Positions 8,812 to 18,108 of a stretch of 64,000 bases of DNA are shown here, one piece after another. Origin of the DNA: G963675935 sp963823895 (GTDB lineage Bacteria; Planctomycetota; Planctomycetia; Pirellulales; Thermoguttaceae); NCBI GenBank assembly GCA_963823895.1, contig CAWGNG010000020.1:310001-374000 (forward strand), read 5' to 3'. A program made the position numbers and the translations under genes. Position 1 is the first letter of the stretch. Each line of letters begins with the position of its first letter. The notes under the pieces were generated by a model. That model saw only the letters and a program-made list of their open reading frames with translations, was not told where the DNA came from and searched no databases.

Positions 8812-9708
8812 ATGGAAAACTCACCCGTGCCAGCAACTGACTGCGATGCTTGGGTGGAGCAGATCGTGGCGTCGCTTCACGCCGAACGTGAAGGCGTGCG
8901 CAAATTCCTGGCAGCTCAACAGACGCGGATCGAGCGGGCCGAAGCCACGCTCGACGGCGCGATCGCGCAGCTTCAAGCGACAACTTCACACGGCCCGGCC
9001 GACAGAAGCGGCGCGGCCGGCGGCGGCAACGACCAAGAGGACTACCGGCTGCGCTACGAAATGGCCTTGGACGATCTGCGCGAGCTGAAGGCCAGCAATT
9101 CACGGCTTCAGGAGCAGCTTTCCAAGGCCAAAGCGACCGCTTCGACGTTCGCCAAGGAGACGCGATCTCAACAACCCAGTCTCAACTGGGAAACGGAGAA
9201 GCTCCGCATCATCGCCGCGCTGGAATCCGACCTCGATGAGAACGACTCGGAACAGCGTGCCGAGCGACTGAAGATCGAAGAGGTGCTGCAAGCCACCGAG
9301 AAAGCGATTGCGAAAAAGGACGCGGAGATCACCGAAAAGAACAATGAAATTCGCGAACTGAAGCAGCGGCTCGAGAAGTCGTCCCACACCGGCCCGTTGG
9401 ACCAGATGGCGGCGGCGATCGAGCAGACGCTGCAGAACGACATCATCATTCAGCAGGAGCGGGAGAGGCTGCGGCAGTTGGAGGAGCAGGTGCAGAGCCG
9501 CATGTGCCGGGCGGAGATCGAGATTTCGCTGGAGCGGGCGAAGCTGGCCCGCGAACGCGCCGAGATCGAAGAGCGATTGCGATCGGCGGGGCTCGACGCC
9601 GCGAAACCGGCCGGCGAGCCGAACGCCCCCGAACAGCCGGCGCACGGACGTTGGCTAAGCCGGCTCGGGCTGACCGAGGCGGACCGCGAACGCGGAAAGC
9701 GGCGTTGA
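8812..9708 (+). CDS. Coiled-coil protein of unknown function
   Basis: 298 residues, rich in E/K/R/Q/A heptads (for example KIEEVLQATEKAIAKKDAEI and QQERERLRQLEEQVQSRMCR). It is predicted to be an almost continuous coiled coil from about residue 20 to 265. There is no signal peptide or membrane segment. The C-terminus ends HGRWLSRLGLTEADRERGKR. A cytoskeletal or scaffold role is possible, but no specific function can be assigned. It stands alone between a palindrome and the convergent pseudopilin-like gene. Confidence 0.7.
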   Translation: MENSPVPATDCDAWVEQIVASLHAEREGVRKFLAAQQTRIERAEATLDGAIAQLQATTSHGPADRSGAAGGGNDQEDYRLRYEMALDDLRELKASNSRLQEQLSKAKATASTFAKETRSQQPSLNWETEKLRIIAALESDLDENDSEQRAERLKIEEVLQATEKAIAKKDAEITEKNNEIRELKQRLEKSSHTGPLDQMAAAIEQTLQNDIIIQQERERLRQLEEQVQSRMCRAEIEISLERAKLARERAEIEERLRSAGLDAAKPAGEPNAPEQPAHGRWLSRLGLTEADRERGKRR

Positions 9709-9715
9709 CGCGACA

Positions 9716-9782
9716 GTGGGGCAGACATTCTTGTCTGCCGGGAAAAAGCGGCACGTCTGGCAGACAAGAATGTCTGCCCCAC
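9716..9782. repeat. Palindromic repeat family B, intergenic copy
   Basis: Arms GTGGGGCAGACATTCTTGTCTGCC and its complement flank the loop GGGAAAAAGCGGCACGTCT. It sits 8 bp after the coiled-coil gene and separates it from the convergent pseudopilin-like gene. Confidence 0.9.
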
Positions 9783-9811
9783 CTGTTACACTACGGGCGG
9801 CTAACACACGC

Positions 9812-11113
9812 TCACTGCGGCAGGAAATCCTGCTTCACGGTGACTTCGCGAATCTGCTTGCTGTCGGGCTCGAATGTCCGAATCTTCACCTGAATGCCGC
9901 GCAAGGGATACCAGTACGGCGGCAAAAGTGCCGTGCCGTTAGGGCTCTTCTCATTATCATCATCGACAACGCCGTCACCGTTGTCGTCGATGCCGTTGGA
10001 GCCCTTGGGGTCGAAGTAGCTGGTCGAGTAGGTGTCGTAAACCCTGGCAGAATTGCTGTTAGCCGCCATCAACGAAGACTTGTTGTCGCCGAGACTGCTG
10101 AAGTTAGTCGCGTTCGTGCCAGTTAGGGTTGTATTGTAACCGAGGTCGACGTACATCCCTTGACCGCCTTGACCGTTGCTTGCCTTCGGATCCCACGCCT
10201 TCACGTCGAAACCGATTACGTTGGTCAGGATGATATCGTCGGAAAGGCGGCTGCCGGTCCCAAAGTACGTGTCCGCCCAGGGATAACTATCGCTGTTGCT
10301 GGTGGATGTCCTATTGCTCCAGAAGTCCAAGTGCGTCTTTGCTGCCGGCAGCGAAGGATACGGGCCGCCGACTGTCCAACTCCCAGAAGAGCATTCGGCC
10401 AGCGTCGGCAAACCTAGTTGGCCCCAATTGCATGGAGAAGGACCTGCAGGGGGACAAGTAGGATTATGGGCGAAACGATTTTCACGTTGTGTCAGATCGG
10501 CAAGCGTGTTCGGCACCATGCTTGTGCCGTTCCAACGGGCTGATATATCGTAGCTGGTGTAAAAGCCGTTTCGTGGAGCGCGGCTGAGATTGGCCCCGGG
10601 CAAGACCAACAACACGCGGCGATGCAGCGTGTGGCCGCGGATAAACCACGCCACCTCGGCGACGGGGGATTGGCCAACGCCGCCCGGGCCAAGAGGATAT
10701 TTGCCGGCAAACGGCTTGCCGCTGCTGCGGGTGGTAAACATCAGGATGTCATCGTAATCGCCGACCGTCGGGTCTGAACCACCGGTGTCGCTGTTGATGG
10801 CGATGTTCGAATTCGCGGTCGCCGCCCCTTCGATGTACTCGAAGTAGCCTTCGCTGTTGGCGGGATCGGCGGGCGGATTCATGGTGACGGTGACGCCGGC
10901 GAGGTCCATTTGCAGGCGTTGGGCGGTCAGACGCAGGCGGTCGGCCATTTCTAGCAGCGAGCGAGACTGGCCGATGCCTTCGCTGACGCGGCCGAACATG
11001 CCGATGACCGCCGCCAGCAGCAGAAGCGACAGCGCCAGGGCGACCATGATTTCGACGAGCGTAAAGGCGGCGTGGGCTGCCGCGGGGAGACGTAGCGGAA
11101 TGGGCCGTTTCAT
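9812..11113 (-). CDS. Type IV pilin-like N-terminal methylation-motif protein (PilW/pseudopilin-like)
   Basis: 433 residues from ATG 11113. Residues 16-37 carry the prepilin signature AFTLVEIMVALALSLLLLAA, with cleavage before F and the E5 residue present, followed by an assembly helix. The rest is a large soluble domain with a DGNG-type D-rich stretch near the C-terminus (NGIDDNGDGVVDDDNE), which could bind calcium. Proteins of this type are minor pseudopilins of a type II secretion-like machine. No secretion genes adjoin it in the window. The ISKra4-like element lies just upstream and may have separated it from its operon. Confidence 0.75.
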   Translation of the reverse strand: MKRPIPLRLPAAAHAAFTLVEIMVALALSLLLLAAVIGMFGRVSEGIGQSRSLLEMADRLRLTAQRLQMDLAGVTVTMNPPADPANSEGYFEYIEGAATANSNIAINSDTGGSDPTVGDYDDILMFTTRSSGKPFAGKYPLGPGGVGQSPVAEVAWFIRGHTLHRRVLLVLPGANLSRAPRNGFYTSYDISARWNGTSMVPNTLADLTQRENRFAHNPTCPPAGPSPCNWGQLGLPTLAECSSGSWTVGGPYPSLPAAKTHLDFWSNRTSTSNSDSYPWADTYFGTGSRLSDDIILTNVIGFDVKAWDPKASNGQGGQGMYVDLGYNTTLTGTNATNFSSLGDNKSSLMAANSNSARVYDTYSTSYFDPKGSNGIDDNGDGVVDDDNEKSPNGTALLPPYWYPLRGIQVKIRTFEPDSKQIREVTVKQDFLPQ

Positions 11114-11262
11114 GAGAGTTTTCCTGTTCCTCGCACCGCCGCACCCCCTCATCCGATGGGACGCAGCCTCACTTGCCCGTCGATCAGCGGCCCGCTCTAT
11201 TAGTATATTCGACCCTGAAATGCGGGAAAAGTCAACCGGATTTGCCGGGGGTATTGCGGGGC
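11114..11262. other. Spacer between the pseudopilin-like gene and the ISKra4-like left end
   Basis: About 150 bp that should contain the promoter of the pseudopilin-like gene. I see no strong sigma-70 match and no gene. Confidence 0.4.
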
Positions 11263-12954
11263 GGGTGCAAAGCAGCTTCCGGTGTCCCAACGTGGCTCAA
11301 GCAAACGTCGATAGGAGAATCTGGCGTTTTTCGGTTAAGATGGCAATTTGTCGCAGGATAGGAAGTCACTTTGGATCGTGGAGGATCTGTCATGGACGGC
11401 ATTTCGCAGCATTTACAGCGGAAATTCGAGCGGGTTTTGCTTGAGGCGAAGGATGCGATCATCGAGACCATTTTGGCGGGCTGGGACCGGAAGACCCCGC
11501 TCCATTTCAGTCAAATCGAGGCGGCTTCCCATCGGTTGGCGACCCGTTGGAGTTGTTGCTTTCAGGAATGGGCCGCGCGGGAGATGACGGCGGAAAGTCC
11601 CGACAGCGCCGCCTGTCCGACCTGTGGCGAAGTTTGTTCGCTGGAGTTGGTGGCCCGTACGATTCTCTCGACCGACGGTGCGGTCCCCATCTTGGAATGG
11701 AAAGGGACTTGTACCCGCTGTCGGCGGGATTTTTTTCCCTCTGCGGGCAGCGATGGGATTGGACAGTCGGGAACTAACGCCGGCGATGACGCAGAGGATC
11801 GTGTATGCCTCGGCCGAGACGCGATCGAGCCAACGCGCGTCGCTGGTGCTGAAGCACGTCGGTGGTAACGAGGTCTCAGCGAGCACGGTGCAGCGTGTAA
11901 CGCACCAAGTGGGGATGGAACTGGCGGAGTTGCGAGATGAAGGGGATGCGCCGAACTGGTCCAAGCCCCCGAGAATCCACCCGAGTTGGCCGTCGTGGAA
12001 GCTGACGGCGGACGAATTCGCACACGGAAACCGGGCCAAGGTCGCGGCGTTCATGGCGAGGCTTGGCGCGAGACCAAGAACGCCAATTTGCTGCGAATGA
12101 CGCACCAGACGTTTGCGGAAGACCCCGAACCGGAACTTCCGCGTGCGTTCACCGATCCCAAGCGAGTGGCGAAATTAGCGGAAAAAGAGGCTCCGCCAGC
12201 GATTTCGGCGGTATCTGCCGCGCCGCCTGGCGAGAAGGCTTGGCGTCCCCAGCGTCTGGTGCGCACGTGTCTTTCGAGCATGGCAGAGGCCAGCGTCTTC
12301 GGGCAACAGATGAAGCGGGAGGCCGACTGTCGTCGTTTTCCGCAGGCGCCTGCGCGTGCCTTTGTGGGAGACGGTCTTCCCTGGCATTGGTCTGTGTAGA
12401 AGCACTACTTTCCAAACTTTGTGCCCATCCTTGATTTCATCCACGCGCTGAGTTATCTGTACGCTGCGGCACTGGCGATGCACCCGGATTTCTCCGTTGC
12501 GTGGTCGTGCTATCTGCGCATGGCCCGCGCATGTTGGCAAGGTCGGGCGATGGAGGCGATGGACGAACTGAAGCGTTGGTTGGCTCCGCACGGTCTTGAC
12601 GACACGGCCAAGCTGGACGAGAACGATCCGCGTAAACCGATCGTCGATGCCGCACGTTATCTGCGGAACAACCGCGGTCGCATGGACTATCCGCATTATC
12701 GACGCCTTGGGTTGCCGGTAACGTCGGCCTTGATGGAGTCGCTGGTCAAAGAGGTGAACTACCGGGTGAAGGGGACGGAGATGTTTTGGAACGACCCAGA
12801 GGGGGCGGAAGCGATACTCCAAGTCCGGGCCGCTACTCTATGCGACGACGACCGTCTCGGGCGCTACCTTCGCACTCGGCCGGGGTGTGCCTATGTCCGC
12901 CGCTCCACCGTCACCTCGGCCGCCTGAGCCGAGGCCGGAAGCTGCTTTGCACCC
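11263..12954 (+). mobile_element. Degenerate ISKra4-like insertion sequence
   Basis: The ends are a 20-bp inverted repeat: GGGTGCAAAGCAGCTTCCGG at 11263-11282 and its exact complement at 12935-12954. Between them lies one broken transposase on the plus strand. I see no clear target duplication. The length of 1.69 kb fits an ISKra4-type element. Confidence 0.7.
11392..12927 (+). pseudogene. ISKra4-family transposase, two frameshifts and one stop
   Basis: It begins MDGISQHLQRKFERVLLEAK and contains a zinc-ribbon-like CPTCGEVC...CTRCRRDFFP segment. The frame then shifts by +1 near T7 (11730-11736) to continue LRAAMGLDSRELTP. It shifts back by -1 near C5 (about 11965) to reach VVEADGGRIRTR, which looks like a catalytic DG region. 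A TAG at 12397-12399 interrupts HWSV*KHYFPNFVPILDFIH. The C-terminal half resumes as ALSYLYAAALAMHP...MDYPHYRRLGLPVTSALMES, typical of this family. The shifts lie near homopolymers. Even if both are sequencing errors, the stop would inactivate the transposase. Confidence 0.7.
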
Positions 12955-13280
12955 TGGCCTCACACGACACCATCACCCACTTTCGGGTGGTTTTTCAGCA
13001 ACGCAATCCTGGCGTAGTGCGCCAATTCGGCAACAAGAGCGTGGTCTTTCTGCGTTGTGAATTCCCATCGCTCGGACAAAGCGGAACGCCGGCAAGTTGC
13101 ACGTCTATGGCGACAACAGCGGGGAGCGTCTTTCCCTCCAGCCCAGCCAGGATGTGCAAATTTACACTTGATGCGCTCTAGCGAGTCGAGGGATGAGATA
13201 TGCCCCGCATCGCGCCCCCGCGAAAATTGACACCGTCCGCCCGTTGACTTTCCCCAGCGACGATTGTCTAATGCACCCTA

Positions 13281-13322
13281 GGCTGCGCCCCAACACGCAC
13301 GACCCATCGTGGGGGCGCAGCC
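13281..13322. repeat. GC-rich hairpin
   Basis: Arms GGCTGCGCCCC and GGGGCGCAGCC (11 bp) around about 20 bases. The right arm is followed by GCTTTTCTT, so it may also work as a weak terminator on the plus strand. Confidence 0.6.
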
Positions 13323-13898
13323 GCTTTTCTTAGGGCGCTATCCGCCTCCGGCTTATTCGCCAGCAGCACAATCGGCAGGCAGTACCCAGCCGGGAGGGCA
13401 GATCGCTTACTATTATGTTGTCGCTGGAACGGCGGTCAGAATTACTAAACAAAAGTACTGTCTTCCGACGTTACCCAACCCACCAGCGAACTCATCCAGC
13501 GGTCTTTCGATCCTCCACTTCGCTCAGCGGCCACCCGCCGCCGGTCCCCAGTTCCTGACAACCAAACTGCCCGATGGCCGCGAAATCCCCACGTAGCGAT
13601 ATGCGATGGTCAGCAAGGCACGGTTGACGCACTACCGGGTAGCCTAGAAAAGTGACAACTTCATTTGGTAATTATGACCGCCACTCCAGCGACAACTATG
13701 ATAGCGGGCGATCCGCCCTCCGTTTCGCCCTGCTGGCTGCATCTCCGCGCTCATCTAGACTCAGACATCGTTTTGTGCGGAGATGCGGCCTTTTGTTTTT
13801 GTCGGCACCCAATCGACCGGCAACACAATGTTGACCCACTACCTCGCCATGTTCAATTCGGCGCGAAGTGTTCAATTTTGCTGTAGCAAAATAAAACA

Positions 13899-13940
13899 GG
13901 CGAGCTGACAGCGGTTCGGGCGACCAACTGTCAGCTCGCC
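13899..13940. repeat. 13-bp perfect hairpin
   Basis: GGCGAGCTGACAG and CTGTCAGCTCGCC pair perfectly around a loop of about 16 bases. No gene adjoins it and no T tract follows. Confidence 0.7.
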
Positions 13941-14212
13941 ATGTGTTATCGGAAGCGGGGGCTTCCGATCCGTCGGGGGGTGCCTCTTGTTCTCCGTTTC
14001 CTCGGGTATGTAACCTGTTTCTAATAACGACGTTTCGACGATTGCACTCACACGCCAAACGCTGTTTCTTCCTCAGTTCGACCCCCGACTCGGTCCTCTT
14101 CTCTGCTACGGCCCCTGCCACACCTCCCTCAGCCGGCCCCAATCCCGGTTCGCCCCGGGACAGCCATCGGGCTTCTACTATTGCGAATGGCGTGCCAAAA
14201 GGAAAAAAGATC

Positions 14213-14397
14213 GGCACGAAAGAGAGGAAAGGAGAAAGAGGAGAGGGGAGAGGGGAGAGGGAAAGAGAAACCCGTTGGACCACGCGATTTGCCGGCATTC
14301 GCGCCGACGCCCCGAGGGACGTGGTCTCGCTATGCTGTTTGAGAGTTGTCGGCCGTTGCTATTCGTTCCCTCTCCCCTCTCCTCTCTTCCCTCCTCC
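14213..14397. repeat. Purine/pyrimidine-armed palindromic element (GGAGAGGGGAGAGGG)
   Basis: A purine arm (GAGGAGAGGGGAGAGGGGAG at about 14236-14255) and a complementary pyrimidine arm (CCCTCTCCCCTCTCCTCTC, about 14370-14390) enclose about 110 bp of unrelated sequence. The same architecture is found inside uvrA at 44688-44822 and 49139-49305. Confidence 0.75.
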
Positions 14398-14398
14398 T

Positions 14399-14911
14399 TC
14401 ACCACCCATTGCGATGCACGCGGTCTTGGCGGAAATGGTCTTGCGGCGGAGGCTGCTCGGCGGGATAGCCGACGACGACGAAGCTGTGGGCGATGACGTT
14501 CTGTGGGAGCTTCACCAGCCGCCGCAGCCCTTCCATGCGCTCTTCGCGCGGAAAGACGCCGGTCCAGACCGCGCCGAGCCCGAGGGCGTGGGCCGCCAGC
14601 AGCAGGTTCTCGACGGCCGCCGCACAATCCACCACCCAATAGCCGGGCGACTTCTCCAGCGAGAGGTCGCCGCAGACCATGATGCCCAGCGGCGCGTGGC
14701 GGGCCATCTGGGCGTTCGGATTGATCTCGGCCACATCGGCCAGCATCCGCCGATCGTCGATCACCACGAACTGCCACGGCTGTTGGTTGCGGGCGCTCGG
14801 GGCGCTCATCGCCGCCGCCAGCAGCTTCCGCACCAGTTCCTCGGGCACGGGCCGATCCTCGTACTTGCGAACGCTGCGGCGCGTGCGGATCGCTTCCAAT
14901 GTGTCCACCAC
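14399..14911 (-). CDS. Nitroreductase-family FMN oxidoreductase
   Basis: 170 residues from the GTG at 14911, chosen because GGAGGG precedes it by four bases and family homology (DTLEAIRTRRSVRKYEDRPV) starts at once. An upstream in-frame extension of about 80 codons crosses a family A palindrome and is probably not translated. Motifs typical of the family are RRSVRKY at the start, APSARNQQPWQFVVI at about residues 36-50 and LGLGAVWTGVF near residue 120. It should bind FMN and use NAD(P)H to reduce nitro compounds or quinones. The physiological substrate is unknown. Confidence 0.8.
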   Translation of the reverse strand: MVDTLEAIRTRRSVRKYEDRPVPEELVRKLLAAAMSAPSARNQQPWQFVVIDDRRMLADVAEINPNAQMARHAPLGIMVCGDLSLEKSPGYWVVDCAAAVENLLLAAHALGLGAVWTGVFPREERMEGLRRLVKLPQNVIAHSFVVVGYPAEQPPPQDHFRQDRVHRNGW

Positions 14912-14945
14912 TGATCCCTCCACTGCGATGTTCTTCCTGGCGTCC

Positions 14946-14992
14946 GGTGACTGTCCCAATTTTCGTGTCAACGAAAATGGGACTGTCCCCTT
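14946..14992. repeat. Palindromic repeat family A, upstream of the nitroreductase
   Basis: Arms GACTGTCCCAATTTTCGT and ACGAAAATGGGACTGTCCCC. It sits about 35 bp upstream of the chosen start, so it may lie in the leader or promoter. Confidence 0.9.
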
Positions 14993-15152
14993 TTGGCTTG
15001 CGACAAACGGATTTTGGAATCTTGCGCGGCAAAAGCAACCCCGCAACCTGGGGGCCGTCGGCTGAATGCGGTGCTTTTGCTGCCCGGCGAGCGATATTAT
15101 ACTGCGATCTGGTTCCAACCCGAGGTTCCAGCAGAACACGCGAGGCCGAAGC

Positions 15153-15695
15153 ATGAAGCCCGAAGAGATCGTTTTCCAGCAAGTCGCCGGACTCTATCGC
15201 ATCATTCCGTTGCGCGTGCTCCGCAGAACGCCGGGCGTGTCGTTCGATCTGGTGCCGACCGAGGTGCTGCCGCACATCGACGGCATCGATCGCGTCTTGC
15301 ACGACGGCGGCGCCGTCTCGCCGGGCGCGGTGGGCGAGGTGGCCCGCCCCTGGTACATGCACCCGCATCAGGACGACAATCTCATCGTCTTGCACGGCAC
15401 GCGCTTCGTCGACATCTACACGAAGCCACACGGGCGGATCGAGAGTTTCGACGTGGCGCCGCATCAGATTCGGCACGGCGGAGAGGTCGTCTACGACGGC
15501 GCGGCGATGCTGGTTTGGCCGCGGGGCGTGTTCCATCGCATTCGCAGCGACGAAAAGACCGGCTCGGCCTCGTTGAATTTCGCCGTCCGCTACGAAGGCT
15601 TCGACATCGACACGAACTTCAACATCTACGACCTCGACACCGCAAGCGGCCAGTATCGCACGCTTCGCGCCGGCTACCTGGATCAGCCGGGATAG
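15153..15695 (+). CDS. Cupin-like protein of unknown function
   Basis: 180 residues from ATG 15153 (MKPEEIVFQQVAGLYRI). The centre, YMHPHQDDNLIVLHGTRFVD (about residues 66-85), resembles cupin motif 1, with histidines and an acidic residue placed to bind metal. GVFHRIRSDE near residue 127 resembles motif 2. The family includes small dioxygenases, isomerases and sensors, and no substrate can be assigned. It is divergent from the nitroreductase and convergent with ftsQ, from which it is separated by only 8 bp. Confidence 0.55.
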   Translation: MKPEEIVFQQVAGLYRIIPLRVLRRTPGVSFDLVPTEVLPHIDGIDRVLHDGGAVSPGAVGEVARPWYMHPHQDDNLIVLHGTRFVDIYTKPHGRIESFDVAPHQIRHGGEVVYDGAAMLVWPRGVFHRIRSDEKTGSASLNFAVRYEGFDIDTNFNIYDLDTASGQYRTLRAGYLDQPG

Positions 15696-15703
15696 ACGGC
15701 CCA

Positions 15704-16630
15704 TTACGGCCGAACGGCTGGCGGCAAATCGCGGACGTTCAACTGCTGGGCCTTGCCCTCGGGGCCGTCGAGCGTGTCCTTGGCCTCGAAGTAATGCTGC
15801 AATCGGGCGACTTTTTCCGCCGCGGAGAGTTCGCCGACGGCGTTGGCGCCGGGCGCGTATCCCCAGACGATGCGCGTGCCGCGGTGCGTGACCAACGTGA
15901 AGACCGGTTCGGCGACTCGGCCGACGTCGCTCGGGTTGGAGGCCGCCGTGTCGGCGGCGGACGGCTCGATGTGGTCGAGCCGCATCGGCTCCCATTTGCC
16001 GTCCAACGCGGCGGCGATTTCCGCTCCGCCGATCACGCGGGCGTCTCCCCAACGGGTTCCGGCGGGGCCGGTCGGCACGCGATCCACGCCCGACAGCCGC
16101 GGATAACGGGCGGCTTCGGTCGGCGTAATGTCGCCGGCCTCGGTGGGCAGCAGCACCGCTTCGACATCGACCGGCACCAGCCCGCCGCCGGGCAGTTCGA
16201 CCATGCACACCGGCTTGCGGTAGACGAGATCCACCTTTACCCCACCGTACTTCTTGGTGACCGGCCCGACTTTGGCTACCCAGGGGTGGCGGGCGAAGGC
16301 GTCGGCGATTCGTCTGGTGAGGTCGTCGTCCATTAACGATAGCCGGCCGTCGAGCGTCGGGCTGCGAAAGACCTCCGCCCGCACGTCGCTTTGCGGAATC
16401 CACGCCGGCTGCGGCGTAACTTCGACCTGCTCGGGATCGATGCGATATTCCCGGGCGGCGAGAATGCGATCTCTAAACTCCTTCCACCCCCACCACACCC
16501 CGCCGACGAACAGCGCGACGAGGAGCATCACGACAACGGCGGTCCGGCCCGATCCGAACATCCACGAGAACAGCCCCCGCATTCGTTCGGCGGTGGGAGA
16601 GGCAGAGGATCGCTTCTTCGCTGCGGCCAT
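15704..16630 (-). CDS. ftsQ: FtsQ/DivIB-like cell-division protein (POTRA domain)
   Basis: 308 residues from ATG 16630. A short cytoplasmic tail is followed by one membrane helix (TAVVVMLLVALFVGGVWWGW, about residues 30-49). A periplasmic POTRA-like region follows (LMDDDLTRRIADAFARHPWVAKVGPVTKKYGGVKVDLVYRKP), then the beta-domain segment GGGLVPVDVEAVLL. In most bacteria FtsQ links early and late divisome proteins. Position supports the call, since it lies downstream of murC and murB on the same strand, a piece of the dcw cluster. No ftsA or ftsZ follows. Confidence 0.7.
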   Translation of the reverse strand: MAAAKKRSSASPTAERMRGLFSWMFGSGRTAVVVMLLVALFVGGVWWGWKEFRDRILAAREYRIDPEQVEVTPQPAWIPQSDVRAEVFRSPTLDGRLSLMDDDLTRRIADAFARHPWVAKVGPVTKKYGGVKVDLVYRKPVCMVELPGGGLVPVDVEAVLLPTEAGDITPTEAARYPRLSGVDRVPTGPAGTRWGDARVIGGAEIAAALDGKWEPMRLDHIEPSAADTAASNPSDVGRVAEPVFTLVTHRGTRIVWGYAPGANAVGELSAAEKVARLQHYFEAKDTLDGPEGKAQQLNVRDLPPAVRP

Positions 16631-16699
16631 ACGCGGATTACGGTCAGTGTAAGGAGGAAGAATGGGAATGGAAAGAACCGATGCGATCGACAAACCGCA

Positions 16700-16940
16700 C
16701 TACAGCGCTAAATAAACCACGGAGACACGGAGTTCACGGAGTATAAAGACAAAAAAGGCAATGGGTTACGGCTATGTCTTTTTTGTCGATGATATGCCAC
16801 GAAGAAGCGTTGCGGGCGATCTACTGATCCAATTGGGCAGTCATGCTGTGTTCCGCGCGTTTCGGCCTCCTCTCCGTGTTCTCCGTGCCTCCGTGGTGAG
16901 ATCCCATGGCAGCGCAAGTTAGCGCTGGAGTGATAGGAGA
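16700..16940. repeat. MITE-like element, copy 1 (ACCACGGAGACACGGAG...CTCCGTGGT)
   Basis: It begins CTACAGCGCTAAATAAACC ACGGAGACACGGAG and ends CTCCGTGCCTCCGTGGTGAG followed by AGCGCTGGAGTG. The interior has a segment shared with copies 2 and 4 (GAAGAAGCGTTGCGGGCGAT). No gene is inside. It separates ftsQ from murB. Confidence 0.85.
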
Positions 16941-17026
16941 GCTACTGGACATTCCTTCCCTTATTCCGTCCTTTCCCTTTTCCCCTTTCCCCTTTTTCCT
17001 TCTTGCACCCTCACCGTCTGACAGAA

Positions 17027-17905
17027 TCACCAGACTTCCAATTCCAATTCGAGTTCGACCCCGAGCCGATCGCGGACCTGGCCGCGGATCAGATCGATCA
17101 GCCGCAACACGTCCTGGCTGGTGCTTTCGGGCTCGGCGATGATGAAGTTGGCGTGGCGGTCGCTGACCACGGCCCCGCCGATGCGGGTCCCCTTCAGGCC
17201 GGCATCGTCGATCAACTTGCCGGCGCCGACGCCGCGCGGGTTGCGGAAAACGCAACCGGCGGTCTGATGGCCCATTGGCTGCGACGCCTTCTTCACGATC
17301 CAGTGCTTTTGCATTCGCTGGGCAAGCTGGCGGGGATCGTCCTCTTCCAACTCGCAGCGGGCTTCGAGAATCGCCAACTCGTCGAGGCTGCTCTGCCGGT
17401 AATTGAAGGCCAGATCGTCGCCGCTCCGCTCGGCGATGTCGCCGGCCGCGGTAAGCACCGTCGCCTGGAAGGTCCACTGGCCGATATTGCCGCCTTGACT
17501 GCCGGCGTTGCCGTGCAGGGCGCCGCCGACCGTGCCGGGAATGCCGACGAGCGTTTCCAGCCCGGCGAGGCCTCGGTGTACGGTCGTGGTTACAACTCGC
17601 CCCAACAGCGCCCCGCCGCCGGCGGCGACCGCGCGGCCCTCGATGTGAATCCCACAAAACGCCGACGCAGAAAGATGGATCACCAGCCCCGGCACGCCCT
17701 CATCGCGCACCAGCACGTTCGAGCCCTGCCCCAGCAGCCGCACGTCGGTTCCCTCCTCGTAACACCGCCGCACCAGCGCGGTCAGCTCGTCGAGCGTCTC
17801 CGGCTCGGCGAAGTACTCGGCGGGGCCGCCCAACTGAAACCAAGTGTGCATCGCCAGCGGTTCACTCTGACGCACGATCTTCTCAAAACCGGTCGTTAGA
17901 CCCAT
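17027..17905 (-). CDS. murB: UDP-N-acetylmuramate dehydrogenase
   Basis: 292 residues, FAD-dependent, reducing UDP-GlcNAc-enolpyruvate to UDP-MurNAc in the cytoplasm. Visible motifs are LGQGSNVLVRDEGVPG (FAD-binding, about residues 58-73), GIPGTVGGALHGNAGSQGG (about residues 122-140) and the C-terminal AGKLIDDAGLKGTRIGGA segment. The catalytic serine region is altered: the usual Y-R-x-S loop reads FNYRQSSLDE, and the usual GSxFKNP motif reads AGCVFRNP, with a cysteine where the active-site serine normally stands, as in type IIb MurB enzymes. It lies downstream of murC on the same strand. Confidence 0.9.
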   Translation of the reverse strand: MGLTTGFEKIVRQSEPLAMHTWFQLGGPAEYFAEPETLDELTALVRRCYEEGTDVRLLGQGSNVLVRDEGVPGLVIHLSASAFCGIHIEGRAVAAGGGALLGRVVTTTVHRGLAGLETLVGIPGTVGGALHGNAGSQGGNIGQWTFQATVLTAAGDIAERSGDDLAFNYRQSSLDELAILEARCELEEDDPRQLAQRMQKHWIVKKASQPMGHQTAGCVFRNPRGVGAGKLIDDAGLKGTRIGGAVVSDRHANFIIAEPESTSQDVLRLIDLIRGQVRDRLGVELELELEVW

Positions 17906-17927
17906 GGGGAAACCTCAAGAGGAAAGG

Positions 17928-18108
17928 AATGGCGAAGGAACGACGAAGCACGAATGACGAAGGAATGTCGAAATCGAAATGTCGAGAGACGGGCGGCGTT
18001 CCTCCTCGTGATTCCTTTCGACATTTGGACTTCAACATTCGTCATTCCTTCGTCATTCGTCATTCGAGCTTCGTCCTTCCTTCGTCCTTCGTCATTCCCG
18101 CTTCGGCT
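17928..18108. repeat. GACGAAGGAATG / ATTCGTCATTCCTTCGTC repeat block
   Basis: Repeats of GACGAAGGA and AATGTCGAAAT on the left arm, and complementary TTCGTCATTC repeats on the right arm, form a broad palindrome between murB and murC. The right arm supplies the last codons of murC (AEAGMTKDEGRTKLE). Confidence 0.85.

Larger units (their letters stand above)
12955..14398. other. Gene-poor region with several hairpins
   Basis: About 1.4 kb with no reading frame I can support on either strand. It holds hairpins at 13281-13322 and 13899-13940 and the purine/pyrimidine palindromic element at 14213-14397. A small CACCC...GGGTG stem followed by five T lies near 12974-12995, just beyond the IS end, and could act as a plus-strand terminator. 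Confidence 0.5.

Noticed and set aside
9504..10126. Open frames overlapping the coiled-coil gene end and the pseudopilin-like gene
   Set aside because: They are composed mostly of the family B palindrome and of antisense to the pseudopilin-like gene.
12974..12995. Short CACCC...GGGTG hairpin followed by TTTTT as an IS terminator
   Set aside because: The stem has only five to six pairs and it lies outside the inverted repeats, so it is mentioned only in the region note.
13309..13596. 95-codon open frame on the plus strand
   Set aside because: Composition is irregular, no ribosome-binding site, and the sequence overlaps a hairpin. It looks like chance.
14178..16403. 741-codon open frame on the minus strand
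   Set aside because: It runs through the real nitroreductase frame and antisense to the cupin gene, with R/G/A-rich nonsense typical of high-GC shadow frames.
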